Counted from the first letter of the stretch, positions 52,326-61,631 are shown. The stretch: 64,000 bases of DNA from Candidatus Nitrosotalea sinensis (GCF_900143675.1 NZ_FRFC01000004.1:124001-188000), one strand, 5' to 3'. The notes: generated from the sequence alone by a model not told the origin. Numbers and translations: made by a program.

Positions 52326-52736
52326 CTATCCCAACTTTGCCTTGTGTGAATCCCAACATTCTCTACACAATTGTCCATCAAGAACCCATTTCGTCTTCGG
52401 ATTGTATCGTATCATACCAAGTTTTTTTCCACAAACACTGCAATTTTCTCTCCTGTTTTTGTATTCAATATCTTTTTTATCAAAACAAGATTTGCACAAT
52501 AATCCAGTCATGTCCCATTGGTATCTTGGCTCCCACAAGTCAGGAACATCTTTTTCAATGCCACATGTGACACATTTTTGCCTCAGACTCTGTTCATAAA
52601 ACTTTTTCATCTGAATCACATAACAATCTCCACAAAGTGGTCCTTCCACATTCCACTCACTTTTTGGCTTGTTCTTGTGACTAGTCTCTTTGTTACACAT
52701 TTTGCATATCACAGTCTTATTTCCAAAGAGTTTCAT
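52326..52736 (-). CDS. Triple Cys4 zinc-module protein, 136 aa
   Basis: Three tandem modules of about 43 aa, each C-x2-C, a basic linker, W, then G-x-LC-x2-C: CKMCNKE...EWNVEGPLCGDC; CVTCGIE...QWDMTGLLCKSC; CSVCGKK...KWVLDGQLCREC. Each can hold one zinc. It forms a two-gene unit with the C2H2 protein. Not recognised beyond that; nucleic-acid binding is likely. Confidence 0.82.
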   Translation of the reverse strand: MKLFGNKTVICKMCNKETSHKNKPKSEWNVEGPLCGDCYVIQMKKFYEQSLRQKCVTCGIEKDVPDLWEPRYQWDMTGLLCKSCFDKKDIEYKNRRENCSVCGKKLGMIRYNPKTKWVLDGQLCRECWDSHKAKLG

Positions 52737-52811
52737 GATATGATATCCAGATATGGTAGATCCGTTAAATAGTTATCATAAAGGAAAAGGATTTGAGAAC
52801 AGTGTTCTCTT

Positions 52812-52934
52812 TTATTGTTCTAGTGCTTCTTCGAGAAGCTGGCCTGCGTTTAGCATGCCTTTTTGTTTTGCAATTGTTTCAATAATTGCATACTGCTCAG
52901 CTGTAAAACAGACTGGCATTGAACGGTCTTTCAT
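52812..52934 (-). CDS. Small ribbon-helix-helix-like protein, 40 aa
   Basis: RSMPVCFTAEQYAIIETIAK then KGMLNAGQLLEEALEQ: a short strand followed by two helices, like RHH regulators such as CopG/Arc. A TATA-like ATATAAAATC (52967-52958) lies about 25 nt before the ATG. It lies upstream of nothing on its strand except the zinc genes; it may regulate neighbouring genes. Confidence 0.7.
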   Translation of the reverse strand: MKDRSMPVCFTAEQYAIIETIAKQKGMLNAGQLLEEALEQ

Positions 52935-53004
52935 GAATTTGAAAAGTCTTTTTGATTTTATATCCTTTTTGTTGATTTACTTTGATCGACTAGATCGATT
53001 ATGC

Positions 53005-54417
53005 TTATTCTTTAAAGATGTATTTACGCTGGCCCCTCAATTCGGGGCTACTTCCAACACCTATGAGTACGAATTCTTTCTTGCCCTCAAGGATGTTCTG
53101 TGTCGGGCTTAGCTTGCTTTCATGTATCTGCTCATATTCTTCAAGTGAGACTTTACGTCTGTTACCAATCTCTGCTTCAAGGTTCATGTTCTTTACAATT
53201 TCCTTGTATGTAGGCATGATTACACCACTAAAGACCATGGCGCTGCTTCCACTCCCATATGAGCCAAATCCAAACCTTTTTGCTTCAAGGTCTGTGCCTT
53301 TCTGGAACTCAAATTCAAGGCAGCTTCTAAAGCCCATGTAAAGTGATGCAGTGTAAAGGTTGCCGACCATGCTTGATGCAATAAGTGAGCTTGCAAGTTT
53401 GGAATCATATGCTTCCTGGAATTCTTCAGTCATTGTGAATCGTTTTGTAAACTCGTGATCTTTTTGCATAAATTCCTCGTCTGCAAGTATTGATTCAATT
53501 GTACCTCGCGGGTCTTTAGGAATCGGTTCTTGCATTCCCATCTTGTCTACAATTCCTTTCCATCTTGGAAGACTTCGCCATTCATGTCGTAAAAGATATG
53601 TCAATGCCTTTTTGCCCATGTTGCTGTATGGAAGATGCATGTTGATAAAATCAATATAATCCAAAATTGTCTCACCTTCCCTTAGTTTGATGATTCCAGT
53701 TGAGATTGCTTTTTCCTTGTATGCCATCAGTGCCTTTTTGACCTGAATCATGTAAAGCAAGTTAGAGTACTGGCCATTTACTATCGGTGTCTCTTTTCCA
53801 AATGGTCGGTAGAAATCATATTCATTCTTGATTGAAGTAGAAGTTACTTTAGGATCAAATGTCATTAATCTAGGAGTATCATTTAGAAGCATTGCAACTG
53901 CACCTGCCCCTTGGGTGTATTCACCACTAGAACCTAGGTCGTATTTTGCAATGTCAGAGACTACGACAATTGCATACTTGCCTTCTGCTTCACCTGCCCT
54001 AATCCAATTAGTGTTATCATATAATGCGTAAGAACCGCTCACACATGCAAATTTGCATTCAATTCCACCACAGTGACCAAAAGAATCTGCACCATAGACC
54101 TGCTCGAGCATTCCAATCACATAGGAATTCATGGCCTTTGATTCATCAAGTGATGATTCAGTTGCAACATAGAGTCTTCCTACATCTTTTGGAGAAAGTT
54201 TGTTGCGTTCCATTATCCTAAGGCATGCATTTGCTGCCATACACGCTGGGTCTTGATTAGTATCCACTATTGCCATCTTTGATACACCTAGCCCTCGCTG
54301 TAGCTTGTCAGGGTCCATTCCCCTGGCTTGAGCAAAATCTCTTGCATCTACAAACAGTTTTGGGATGTAGATTGCAATATCGTCAATACCTGCGGCCAAT
54401 AGCTTTTCAGCTTCCAA
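53005..54417 (-). CDS. Hydroxymethylglutaryl-CoA synthase
   Basis: A 470-aa enzyme of the mevalonate pathway: acetoacetyl-CoA plus acetyl-CoA to HMG-CoA. The nucleophile Cys is in KFACVSGSYAL (C125), the base Glu in VATESSLDESKA (E87), and His in NMHLPYSNMGK. It is longer than the 350-aa archaeal type and of the length of eukaryotic or bacterial forms. This is the entry to isoprenoid lipids. Confidence 0.93.
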   Translation of the reverse strand: MEAEKLLAAGIDDIAIYIPKLFVDARDFAQARGMDPDKLQRGLGVSKMAIVDTNQDPACMAANACLRIMERNKLSPKDVGRLYVATESSLDESKAMNSYVIGMLEQVYGADSFGHCGGIECKFACVSGSYALYDNTNWIRAGEAEGKYAIVVVSDIAKYDLGSSGEYTQGAGAVAMLLNDTPRLMTFDPKVTSTSIKNEYDFYRPFGKETPIVNGQYSNLLYMIQVKKALMAYKEKAISTGIIKLREGETILDYIDFINMHLPYSNMGKKALTYLLRHEWRSLPRWKGIVDKMGMQEPIPKDPRGTIESILADEEFMQKDHEFTKRFTMTEEFQEAYDSKLASSLIASSMVGNLYTASLYMGFRSCLEFEFQKGTDLEAKRFGFGSYGSGSSAMVFSGVIMPTYKEIVKNMNLEAEIGNRRKVSLEEYEQIHESKLSPTQNILEGKKEFVLIGVGSSPELRGQRKYIFKE

Positions 54418-54502
54418 TTACAGATATAAGGATTATGAGAATTGATATTGATCTCAAAGATTGATAATTTTTATTCTATTATGAAAATATGTGTAAAATC
54501 TT

Positions 54503-55216
54503 TCATGAATTTAGCTTAGATTTGAATAGATTATCAAAAACCTCGTATGGTTGTGCTCCAACTATTTTAGTAATGGAATGATCCGGAGCTACTATGAAAA
54601 AGTCAGGTGTTCCTGTAAGGCCAAGGCCCTTTGCATCAGACATGCTTCCCTGTATCATAGGCAGATATCTAGATTGAGACATACAATTTGAGAATTGTGT
54701 GCCATTAAGACCCACCTTTGTTGCAAATGATGTCAAGTTATTAGATGACGCCCAGCCAGTGTTCTCACCTGCCCAGTTATCATACAAAGCATCATGATAC
54801 TCCCAAAACTTGCCCTGCTCCTGAGCACAGTGTGCCGCATGTGCCGCATTTACAGAATCTTGTCCAATAATTACAAAGTCTTTGAAGACCATGCGTACCT
54901 TGCCTGTGTTGATGTAATTTTTCACTATATCAGGTTCAATGGTATGATAGAATTTGTTACAGTAAAAACACTGGTAGTCTCCAAACTCTATCATGGTTAT
55001 AGGTGCATCTTTTGAGCCAAGTATTGGAGATGTGTTATCTACAAGAAAATTAACTGAAGCCTGTGTCATGTTGCCTTGTGCAGGTGTCACAGTAAATGAA
55101 GTTCCAGGAATCTGTGTTGAGGGTTTCTCAAATGCGTGCCCTAAGAGCAGAACTACAAACGCAATGCCAATTACGGCGCCCACTCCTATACCTACAGAGG
55201 GCAGGTGAATCTTCAA
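54503..55216 (-). CDS. Membrane-anchored DsbA/thioredoxin-fold protein
   Basis: A 237-aa protein with an N-terminal membrane anchor (10-28), then a DsbA-like domain: FGDYQCFYCNKFYHT has the CxxC, and GTPDFFIV the cis-Pro. It probably acts in disulfide formation or reduction outside the cell membrane. Similar proteins are plentiful in Thaumarchaeota. Confidence 0.9.
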   Translation of the reverse strand: MKIHLPSVGIGVGAVIGIAFVVLLLGHAFEKPSTQIPGTSFTVTPAQGNMTQASVNFLVDNTSPILGSKDAPITMIEFGDYQCFYCNKFYHTIEPDIVKNYINTGKVRMVFKDFVIIGQDSVNAAHAAHCAQEQGKFWEYHDALYDNWAGENTGWASSNNLTSFATKVGLNGTQFSNCMSQSRYLPMIQGSMSDAKGLGLTGTPDFFIVAPDHSITKIVGAQPYEVFDNLFKSKLNS

Positions 55217-55297
55217 GGATCAATCTTGTCGTACAAGATTATTTAGTCCTTGTTTTGATGGCAATCCAAATAAATAGGATTTACAGTCAGAAAAATT

Positions 55298-56347
55298 ATG
55301 AAGAAGGTTTTCGTTAACGGTTATGGTTCAATCGGTAGCAGAATAACTCAATTTATTGCAGATGACAGAGATATCGAAGTTTTAGGTGTAGGCAAATACT
55401 CCCCCGATGAGAAAGTTAGTGACGCAATATCACGAGGTTTTCATGTCTATGTCCCAAAAGCAAAGGTTGATGCTTTTAAAAATTACAAGATATCTGGTAC
55501 AATAGAAGATGCTCTTTCCAAATGTGATCTTGTGATAGATGCAGCACCAGGAGGAGTAGGATATCAAAATAAAAAATCATACTATGAACCAAAAAATGTA
55601 AGTGCAATATTCCAAGGCGGTGAAAAGATTGGCGGTGATGAATCAGTTGCAAGTTTGATATTCAATTCTCGTGTGAACTATGAAAAGGCCTTTGGTGCAA
55701 AATACGTCATGCAAGGAAGTTGCAATGTGACAGGTATGGGAAGAATACTCCAGCCTCTCAAGGAGAAATACGGAAAGAGACTAAAGCGATTTGATGCTAC
55801 ATTGCTAAGAAGATGGGCAGACCTTGAGGATTCAAAGGCACAAGTAAAAGACTCCATAGAATGGACCAGAAGGCCACATCACAATGAAGATGTCAAAAGC
55901 TACATGGGTGCAGACACTCCATTATTCATCAGGGCATTCAAGGTGCCTACAAGACAGATGCACGTACACTTGATGGACATACGCTTTGATGGTCCCGCAC
56001 CAAGTTCTCAAGAGATAATTGATTTGTACAAAAACGAATACGGTGTTGCAACACTGTACAATGTCAAAGGTACAAAAGATATTCGAGATTATGCAGAATC
56101 AATTAAATTCAATTTCAAGGACACAAACATGATTCACATTCATGCAGACATGACCGAAGTCCAAGACGACATTGTAAAGATGACATATTCAGACGACCAA
56201 ACAGGAATTGTGGTACCAGAAAATCACCTGTTGATGCAAGCAATGCTGTTTAACAGAAAAAGAGAAGACGCCTTCAAACATACCGAAGAATTGTTCCACA
56301 TGGAAGAGAAAAAGAAACTATTGCAGGAGCACTTTGCAAAGAAATAA
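55298..56347 (+). CDS. gap: Type II glyceraldehyde-3-phosphate dehydrogenase (archaeal)
   Basis: A 349-aa GAPDH: NAD(P)-binding VNGYGSIGSRITQFI, catalytic Cys in MQGSCNVTGMGR, and RRWADLED. It is the archaeal phosphorylating enzyme, here used in gluconeogenesis together with the FBP aldolase/phosphatase at 48459. Confidence 0.96.
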   Translation: MKKVFVNGYGSIGSRITQFIADDRDIEVLGVGKYSPDEKVSDAISRGFHVYVPKAKVDAFKNYKISGTIEDALSKCDLVIDAAPGGVGYQNKKSYYEPKNVSAIFQGGEKIGGDESVASLIFNSRVNYEKAFGAKYVMQGSCNVTGMGRILQPLKEKYGKRLKRFDATLLRRWADLEDSKAQVKDSIEWTRRPHHNEDVKSYMGADTPLFIRAFKVPTRQMHVHLMDIRFDGPAPSSQEIIDLYKNEYGVATLYNVKGTKDIRDYAESIKFNFKDTNMIHIHADMTEVQDDIVKMTYSDDQTGIVVPENHLLMQAMLFNRKREDAFKHTEELFHMEEKKKLLQEHFAKK

Positions 56348-56518
56348 TGCCCGCCTAAGCCAATTCTTATCAAAAAATCCTCCAAGTGAACTTATAAAAG
56401 AGACAAGATGAAAATACCATACATAACAATTTGTTTGAAATTCAATTAGACTGTTTACAGGCCAGAGCATATAACTTGAGAAAAACACACATCTGCAAAT
56501 CCAGAGGTAGTTGAAATC

Positions 56519-57778
56519 ATGGATGTAGTGATGATCTTCAAGATAATTCTGCTGGCACTTTTGGTTTCACTGTCTGCCCTTTTTAGTGGGGCAGAAGTAG
56601 CTCTTATTGGAACAAACAAGGCAAAGGTCAACCAGTTGGTAAAAGACAAGGTAAGAGGCTCGGCATCCCTTGCAAAGCTAAAATCAAATCCAAACAGAAT
56701 GCTTGCAACAATAAATCTTGGAACAGCACTAGCAAACGTAGGCTCTTCTGCACTTGCTACTGAAATTGCGCTTGGCCTACTTGGTAACAACGGACTTGCA
56801 ATATCTATAGGCATCATGACCTTCATACTTTTGGTCTTTGGCGAGAATGCCCCAAAATCATATTGTAATGCCAATCCCGTCAAAGTATCACTTTGGATAA
56901 GCGGTGTAACACTAACTTTTAGCTACATATTCTACCCATTTGTCATAGTGTTTGAAAAAATAACACATGCAATACTGTGGATGCTAAAAAGTCCATACCA
57001 TCCTCCCCCAGTAACAGAACAAGAAATCTATAATGTAATAGAACAAGGTCTTGAAGACAAGGCATTAAAAAAACACGAGCGTGAACTTGTTCATGGGGCA
57101 CTAAAGTTTGATGATATTGTAATAAGAGCAGTAATGACTCCGAGAACAAAGATGTTCATGCTTCCTGCAAAGATGATTCTTTTTGACGCAATGCCACTGA
57201 TAAGCAAAAGCGGATATTCTAGAATTCCGCTATACAAGGACACACCAGATCAAATTGTTGGAATACTAAATGTAAGAGACTTGCTCAAAAATTTAGAAAG
57301 GGATGAAAAGATAATCACTCTAGAATCTCTTGGGAGAAAACCAATCTTTGTTTCTCAGGAACAAAGAATCAGTAAGCTGCTCAAAGAAATGCAAGGTAGA
57401 CAAACCCACATGGCAATTGTTGTTGATGAATTTGGAGGAGTTGAAGGATGTGTCACTTTGGAAGATCTGTTAGAAGAAATTGTTGGTGAAATAATGGATG
57501 AAACTGACATGGAGGAGCTCAACTTTAAGATGCTAGACAAGAACACCATGCTTGCAAGTGGCGATGTTGAGATAGACACAGTAAACGAAGTTCTCAAGTC
57601 AGATATTCCACAAGGAGACGACTACTCTACACTAAATGGTCTTTTTCATGACAAACTAAAGGACATACCAAGAAAGGGAGACAGAGTGGTAATGGAATCA
57701 ATAAAAATGACAGTCGAAGATACTGCAAACAATCAAGCAACTAAAATCAAGATAGAAAAACTTCCAAGTTCAGATTAA
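56519..57778 (+). CDS. CNNM/CorC family protein (DUF21, CBS pair, CorC C-domain)
   Basis: A 419-aa membrane protein. DUF21 with four helices (LLALLVSLSALFSGAEVALIG), then two CBS domains (VMTPRTKMFMLP; GRKPIFVSQEQRISKLLKEMQ), and a CorC/HlyC C-terminal domain (MLASGDVEIDTVNEVL). Family members move or sense magnesium or other metals. Its stop shares 4 nt with threonine synthase. Confidence 0.92.
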   Translation: MDVVMIFKIILLALLVSLSALFSGAEVALIGTNKAKVNQLVKDKVRGSASLAKLKSNPNRMLATINLGTALANVGSSALATEIALGLLGNNGLAISIGIMTFILLVFGENAPKSYCNANPVKVSLWISGVTLTFSYIFYPFVIVFEKITHAILWMLKSPYHPPPVTEQEIYNVIEQGLEDKALKKHERELVHGALKFDDIVIRAVMTPRTKMFMLPAKMILFDAMPLISKSGYSRIPLYKDTPDQIVGILNVRDLLKNLERDEKIITLESLGRKPIFVSQEQRISKLLKEMQGRQTHMAIVVDEFGGVEGCVTLEDLLEEIVGEIMDETDMEELNFKMLDKNTMLASGDVEIDTVNEVLKSDIPQGDDYSTLNGLFHDKLKDIPRKGDRVVMESIKMTVEDTANNQATKIKIEKLPSSD

Positions 57779-59106
57779 GAGCGTGGCGGTATCGCAAACT
57801 GGTTTTGCGGATTTTTATGGTAATCCACAGGTATGCTAGAATCTTTTTGTCGTCCTGTAAGTATTCCTACAACGGATTCATCTTTTTTGATGATTCCTTG
57901 CTCAATTAGTTTTTTTACTCCTGCAGGTACTGCACCTGATGCCATTTCACAATCAAATCCATTTAGGCCAACAAGTGCCATGCCATCAAGCATCTCAGAA
58001 TCAGATACTTGGGTTACAATTCCATTTGTGAAATCAAGTGCTCGTAATCCTTTGAGTATGTTTGCAGGTTTTGCAATTTGGATTGCAGTAGCCTTTGTCT
58101 TCGGTCGTAGGTTGTTCTTATCCATGTGATCATAGTATCGTGACACAAGACCAGTATCGGGTTTTCCTTTATTCCAGCGTAACTCTGTATTTTCAAATTT
58201 TCCATTATACAGATTGTACAAAGTGTTTGCACCCTCAGAATTTACAATTGCAAGTCTTGGAATTTTTTTAATCCATCCCCATTCATATAGCTCCATCAAT
58301 GCCTTACCGCAACTTGAAGTATTACCAAGTGCGCCTCCAGGATATACAATCCAGTCAGGAGGATTCCAATCAAGATATTCGAGTACTCTAAATACAATTG
58401 TTTTTTGTCCTTCAATTCTAAACGGGTTTACAGAGTTTACAGTGTATCCTCCTATCTGTCCTGCTTGTTTTAATGAAGCAGACAAGGCATCATCAAAATT
58501 TCCTTTAATCTCTACTACTTGAGCACCAAACTGAAATGCCTGGCTTAATTTTCCAGGAGCCACTTCTCCTGCAGGTATGTATACATCACAATCCATATTT
58601 TCATTTGCAGCATACATTGCAGCAGAAGCAGAAGTGTTACCTGTTGATGCGCATATTATTTTTTTAATCTTGACAAGTTTTGCATGAGTCACAGCTGTTG
58701 TCATGCCGTTATCTTTGAAAGAACCGCTTGGATTATACCCTTCAGGTTGCAGCCACAGATTTTGTAGTCCTACATATTTCGATACACGGGACATGTGATA
58801 TGGTTTTGACAATCTTCCTTCTGCACCATCTAATGAAACAAGATATTTGGAACATTGATCAATATTTTCAGTATCTATCTGACAGAAATTCAACAGTTCT
58901 CTAAAACGCCACACTCCACTTTCATTGAAGATATTGTTGGAGTGATTACGTCTTTTGTAAAAGACTTCTTTTAGAGATACTGGAGGAGCTGAAGCATACT
59001 TGACATCTAACAAATGACCCTTTTCACATTCAATTCTAGTATCAGTTACAGGATACTCCAAACCACATGTTGGGTCTATACATTTTAGATATGCCTGAGA
59101 CTGCAT
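57775..59106 (-). CDS. thrC: Threonine synthase
   Basis: A 443-aa PLP enzyme, O-phosphohomoserine to threonine. N-terminal zinc-like Cys (LKCIDPTCGLEYP), PLP Lys in NPSGSFKDNGMT, phosphate loop CASTGNTSASAA. The extra C-terminal part is normal for this archaeal group. It supplies the threonine used by ThrRS and ilvA. Confidence 0.94.
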   Translation of the reverse strand: MQSQAYLKCIDPTCGLEYPVTDTRIECEKGHLLDVKYASAPPVSLKEVFYKRRNHSNNIFNESGVWRFRELLNFCQIDTENIDQCSKYLVSLDGAEGRLSKPYHMSRVSKYVGLQNLWLQPEGYNPSGSFKDNGMTTAVTHAKLVKIKKIICASTGNTSASAAMYAANENMDCDVYIPAGEVAPGKLSQAFQFGAQVVEIKGNFDDALSASLKQAGQIGGYTVNSVNPFRIEGQKTIVFRVLEYLDWNPPDWIVYPGGALGNTSSCGKALMELYEWGWIKKIPRLAIVNSEGANTLYNLYNGKFENTELRWNKGKPDTGLVSRYYDHMDKNNLRPKTKATAIQIAKPANILKGLRALDFTNGIVTQVSDSEMLDGMALVGLNGFDCEMASGAVPAGVKKLIEQGIIKKDESVVGILTGRQKDSSIPVDYHKNPQNQFAIPPRS

Positions 59107-59196
59107 TATGCAAAATTTAGTGGGTTTGTATTTAAATCTAGAGTTAGAAACTTCCGTTCAGAAACTAGAGTAAAAATTTACCACACCTAAAGTAGA

Positions 59197-59343
59197 CTAT
59201 TTTTTTGGTCCGGAACGCATATGAAAATTAATACAACACTTGCATTCTTTTGATACGCATTCTTCTTCAGATACATGGCCACAAATGCCACATTCACAGT
59301 GTGATTGCATAATTTCTTCTGAGAATACATCCCATTTAACCAA
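59197..59343 (-). CDS. Cys-rich microprotein, 48 aa (CxCxxC)
   Basis: HCECGICGH, then EECVSKECKCCINFH: seven cysteines and three His. The CxCxxC element recurs in 45353 and 45979. The start is TTG at 59343 (ATG at 59310 gives 37 aa); it is 21 nt from the stop of the upstream gene, so likely co-transcribed with it. Confidence 0.65.
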   Translation of the reverse strand: MVKWDVFSEEIMQSHCECGICGHVSEEECVSKECKCCINFHMRSGPKK

Positions 59344-59364
59344 TATGTTGGTTTTGATGCAAGA

Positions 59365-59727
59365 TTATTTTTTTGATTTTTTAGGTTTCTCGGTTGGTTT
59401 TTTCGCAGCTTTTGCCTTGTCTTCTAGATGTTTGGCTTTTGCCTCTTCAGTTTCTTTGCTCTTTTCATCTACTGCCTTCATGACTGCCTGTATTAGACCA
59501 TCAAGATCACTGTCAGAAACAGCAGGTTCCACAGCTGTGGCAATTTGTGTTATAGTATTAGATATGGCAGAGCTTACCTCATCAAAGCTTTCAGGATCTT
59601 CGTATGCAGCATTGTATAATGCCTTTAATCTCCTGACATCGGAAAGTACCTGATCGGTCAATGTTAAACGGTATTTCTTACCATTTATGGTAATTTCCTG
59701 GCTTATCATGCATGCATTCGCCATCAT
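59365..59727 (-). CDS. Hypothetical protein with Lys/Ala/Glu-rich tail, 120 aa
   Basis: ITINGKKYRLTLTDQVLSDV opens the protein; the last 45 residues are Glu/Ala then Lys-rich, helical, ending KKPTEKPKKSKK. Start: ATG at 59727 or 59724, about 25 nt after TCTTTTTTACA; the longer frame to 59775 starts before that box. Not recognised. Confidence 0.7.
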   Translation of the reverse strand: MMANACMISQEITINGKKYRLTLTDQVLSDVRRLKALYNAAYEDPESFDEVSSAISNTITQIATAVEPAVSDSDLDGLIQAVMKAVDEKSKETEEAKAKHLEDKAKAAKKPTEKPKKSKK

Positions 59728-59781
59728 GCTTTCATAAAGTTTTCTGTAAAAAAGAACATGTAGTAGGGCAATCAAGGAGTA

Positions 59782-60672
59782 ATGATGACAAGAAAACTTC
59801 CAGGTAAAGCAGAACGATATTTTACTACGGGAATATCCATGATCACATCACAAGGCCCACATGGATCAAATGTCATGGCAGCAGAATGGGTCATGCAGAT
59901 TTCATACAATCCAATTTTGATTGCGGCATTCATTCACAAAGGATCACAGACTCTCAAGAATATAGAAAAAACCAAAGAATTTGGAGTAAATGTGGCATCA
60001 GAAAAACAGACATCTCAAGTAAGTGTAGCAGGAGGATATTCGGGATCTGAGATAGACAAGATGCAAATCAAAAATCTCTTCAATATTATAAAATCAAAAA
60101 AGATCAATGCCCCATCAATATCAGGATGTACAATAAACGCAGAATGCATTCTTGTCAAAAAAGAAAAAATAGGGGATCATGTTATGCTGGTAGGAAAAGT
60201 AGTACGCATGCAACATGATGAATCCCAGAGTCCATTGATATACCATAGAAATAGATATTTTCAGATAGGTCCTGCAATAGAACCTCAACGAGAAGAAATA
60301 CTAGTAGACAAAGAAACTTTTGAATTTTTCAGTAACCTTGCACAAAAAAGATTTGTGTTAAAATGCATCGGTATCACAGTAAAATCAAAAAATAAAATTC
60401 TAGTAATAAAACAACCAAATAGTTCCATACAAACAATACCATTATGCATTCCATCCCCTGGAAAAAATCATGTCAGACATCTTGAGAGATTCCTAAAGAA
60501 CATAAAATTAGATTTAAAATTAGACTCGGAACCAATCATGAAAAGGCTAGTCTTAAAATACGAAAAAAATTTTCAGAGAATCAACATGATATTATACAAT
60601 GGAAAAATCAAGTCAGAGAAAGAGCATTCATTGAAATCTGTTAGTTTGGATCCAATCTTGAGTATACTTTAG
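59782..60672 (+). CDS. Flavin reductase-like protein with extra C-terminal domain
   Basis: A 296-aa protein. Residues 1-170 are an FMN-binding split barrel of the flavin-reductase family: RYFTTGISMITSQGPHG, ADIA-type strand NPILIAAFIHKGSQT and FGVNVASEKQ. Residues 185-296 form an added domain (KRFVLKCIGITVKSKNKILV, then a helical half), which looks like a Nudix-type strand pattern but lacks the catalytic box. Role unknown. Confidence 0.82.
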   Translation: MMTRKLPGKAERYFTTGISMITSQGPHGSNVMAAEWVMQISYNPILIAAFIHKGSQTLKNIEKTKEFGVNVASEKQTSQVSVAGGYSGSEIDKMQIKNLFNIIKSKKINAPSISGCTINAECILVKKEKIGDHVMLVGKVVRMQHDESQSPLIYHRNRYFQIGPAIEPQREEILVDKETFEFFSNLAQKRFVLKCIGITVKSKNKILVIKQPNSSIQTIPLCIPSPGKNHVRHLERFLKNIKLDLKLDSEPIMKRLVLKYEKNFQRINMILYNGKIKSEKEHSLKSVSLDPILSIL

Positions 60673-61028
60673 ATTGTAATATAATCAAGGGCTACAGCAT
60701 CTGCAAGCAATGAAGCATGCCTAGAGTTTACAATATAGCCATTTTTGATATCAGTTGTCGGAAGCCATCTATTTGTAGAGCTATAATGCCTTTTTTCTTT
60801 CATCTCTTTTTCAATTTCCCCGAGGTCACATTCGCCCTCTTCAATCTGTTGAGTATTGATGTGTTTTATTGTAATCAAGATTTTTTTTACTTTAACTCGC
60901 ACCCCAAATCTCCATATATGATCCGAAGTATCATCTTCAACTTCAAGTAACTTTAGTTTTATCTCCTTTGTACCAAGAGCATCCCTGCTCACCAAGATAC
61001 GTTCATCAACAAAGTCCTCAAAACTCAT
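60669..61028 (-). CDS. Hypothetical protein, 119 aa
   Basis: Soluble, beta-rich N-terminal half (IKLKLLEVEDDTSDHIWRFG; VKKILITIKHINTQ) and a C-terminal stretch ending VNSRHASLLADAVALDY. Not recognised. Its stop overlaps the flavin-reductase stop by 4 nt. Confidence 0.7.
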   Translation of the reverse strand: MSFEDFVDERILVSRDALGTKEIKLKLLEVEDDTSDHIWRFGVRVKVKKILITIKHINTQQIEEGECDLGEIEKEMKEKRHYSSTNRWLPTTDIKNGYIVNSRHASLLADAVALDYITI

Positions 61029-61079
61029 TATTTGGTATTTAATGCATCACATTAAAGAAGTATTCGGTCCTGTCTTTTT

Positions 61080-61631
61080 TCATTTAATAAAAGGCATTAC
61101 ACATGATTCTAAATTTAACGGCAGCCTTTTCCCTTCAGTCATGGCATATGTATCTCCATCATAAGTACAGATAAAATCAGTGACAGGATATTTTTCATCC
61201 CAGATCTTAAAGTATTCCCTTAGTTCTCGGTGTTCATATTTTCCAGTTCCTATTCTTTTCTTTGATGAAAACTTGAATGCTACCACCATTTTTCTTGTCT
61301 GATATAGTTCAAAGGTATGTATCCATTTCAGGCATCGTTGTATCTGATCAAATGGAACTCTCAAGGTGGTGTTTGTGCCGGATTTTGCCTCTATTGTGTA
61401 GATGACATTTTCTTTCGTGCTAACAGCTAGTATGTCTGGCAACCCTACACTAGGTGATCCCAATCGAAATGCCTTCCAACCTTCAACTGCATTAAATCTC
61501 TTCACAAGAGTATCTTCCCAATGGTACCCACGTTGCCTTCGAGTTCTTGCAATGCGCTGATTGACTGTTTTGCGGTTTTTGTTACGCACTGGTACTTTCT
61601 TGTCAAGTTCTGGATATTCTGCAAGTACCAT
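61080..61631 (-). CDS. hjc: Holliday junction resolvase Hjc-like
   Basis: A 183-aa protein with the Hjc core: RGYHWEDTLVKRFNAV, then FRLGSPSVGLPDILAVS and IYTIEAKSGTNTTLRVP, giving the E/GLPD/ExK active site. It resolves four-way DNA junctions. N- and C-terminal extensions add about 60 residues to the core. Confidence 0.9.
   Translation of the reverse strand: MVLAEYPELDKKVPVRNKNRKTVNQRIARTRRQRGYHWEDTLVKRFNAVEGWKAFRLGSPSVGLPDILAVSTKENVIYTIEAKSGTNTTLRVPFDQIQRCLKWIHTFELYQTRKMVVAFKFSSKKRIGTGKYEHRELREYFKIWDEKYPVTDFICTYDGDTYAMTEGKRLPLNLESCVMPFIK

Noticed and set aside
52753-53112. 119-codon plus-strand open frame
   Set aside because: It overlaps the end of HMG-CoA synthase and the better supported RHH-like gene on the minus strand; composition is unlike a protein.
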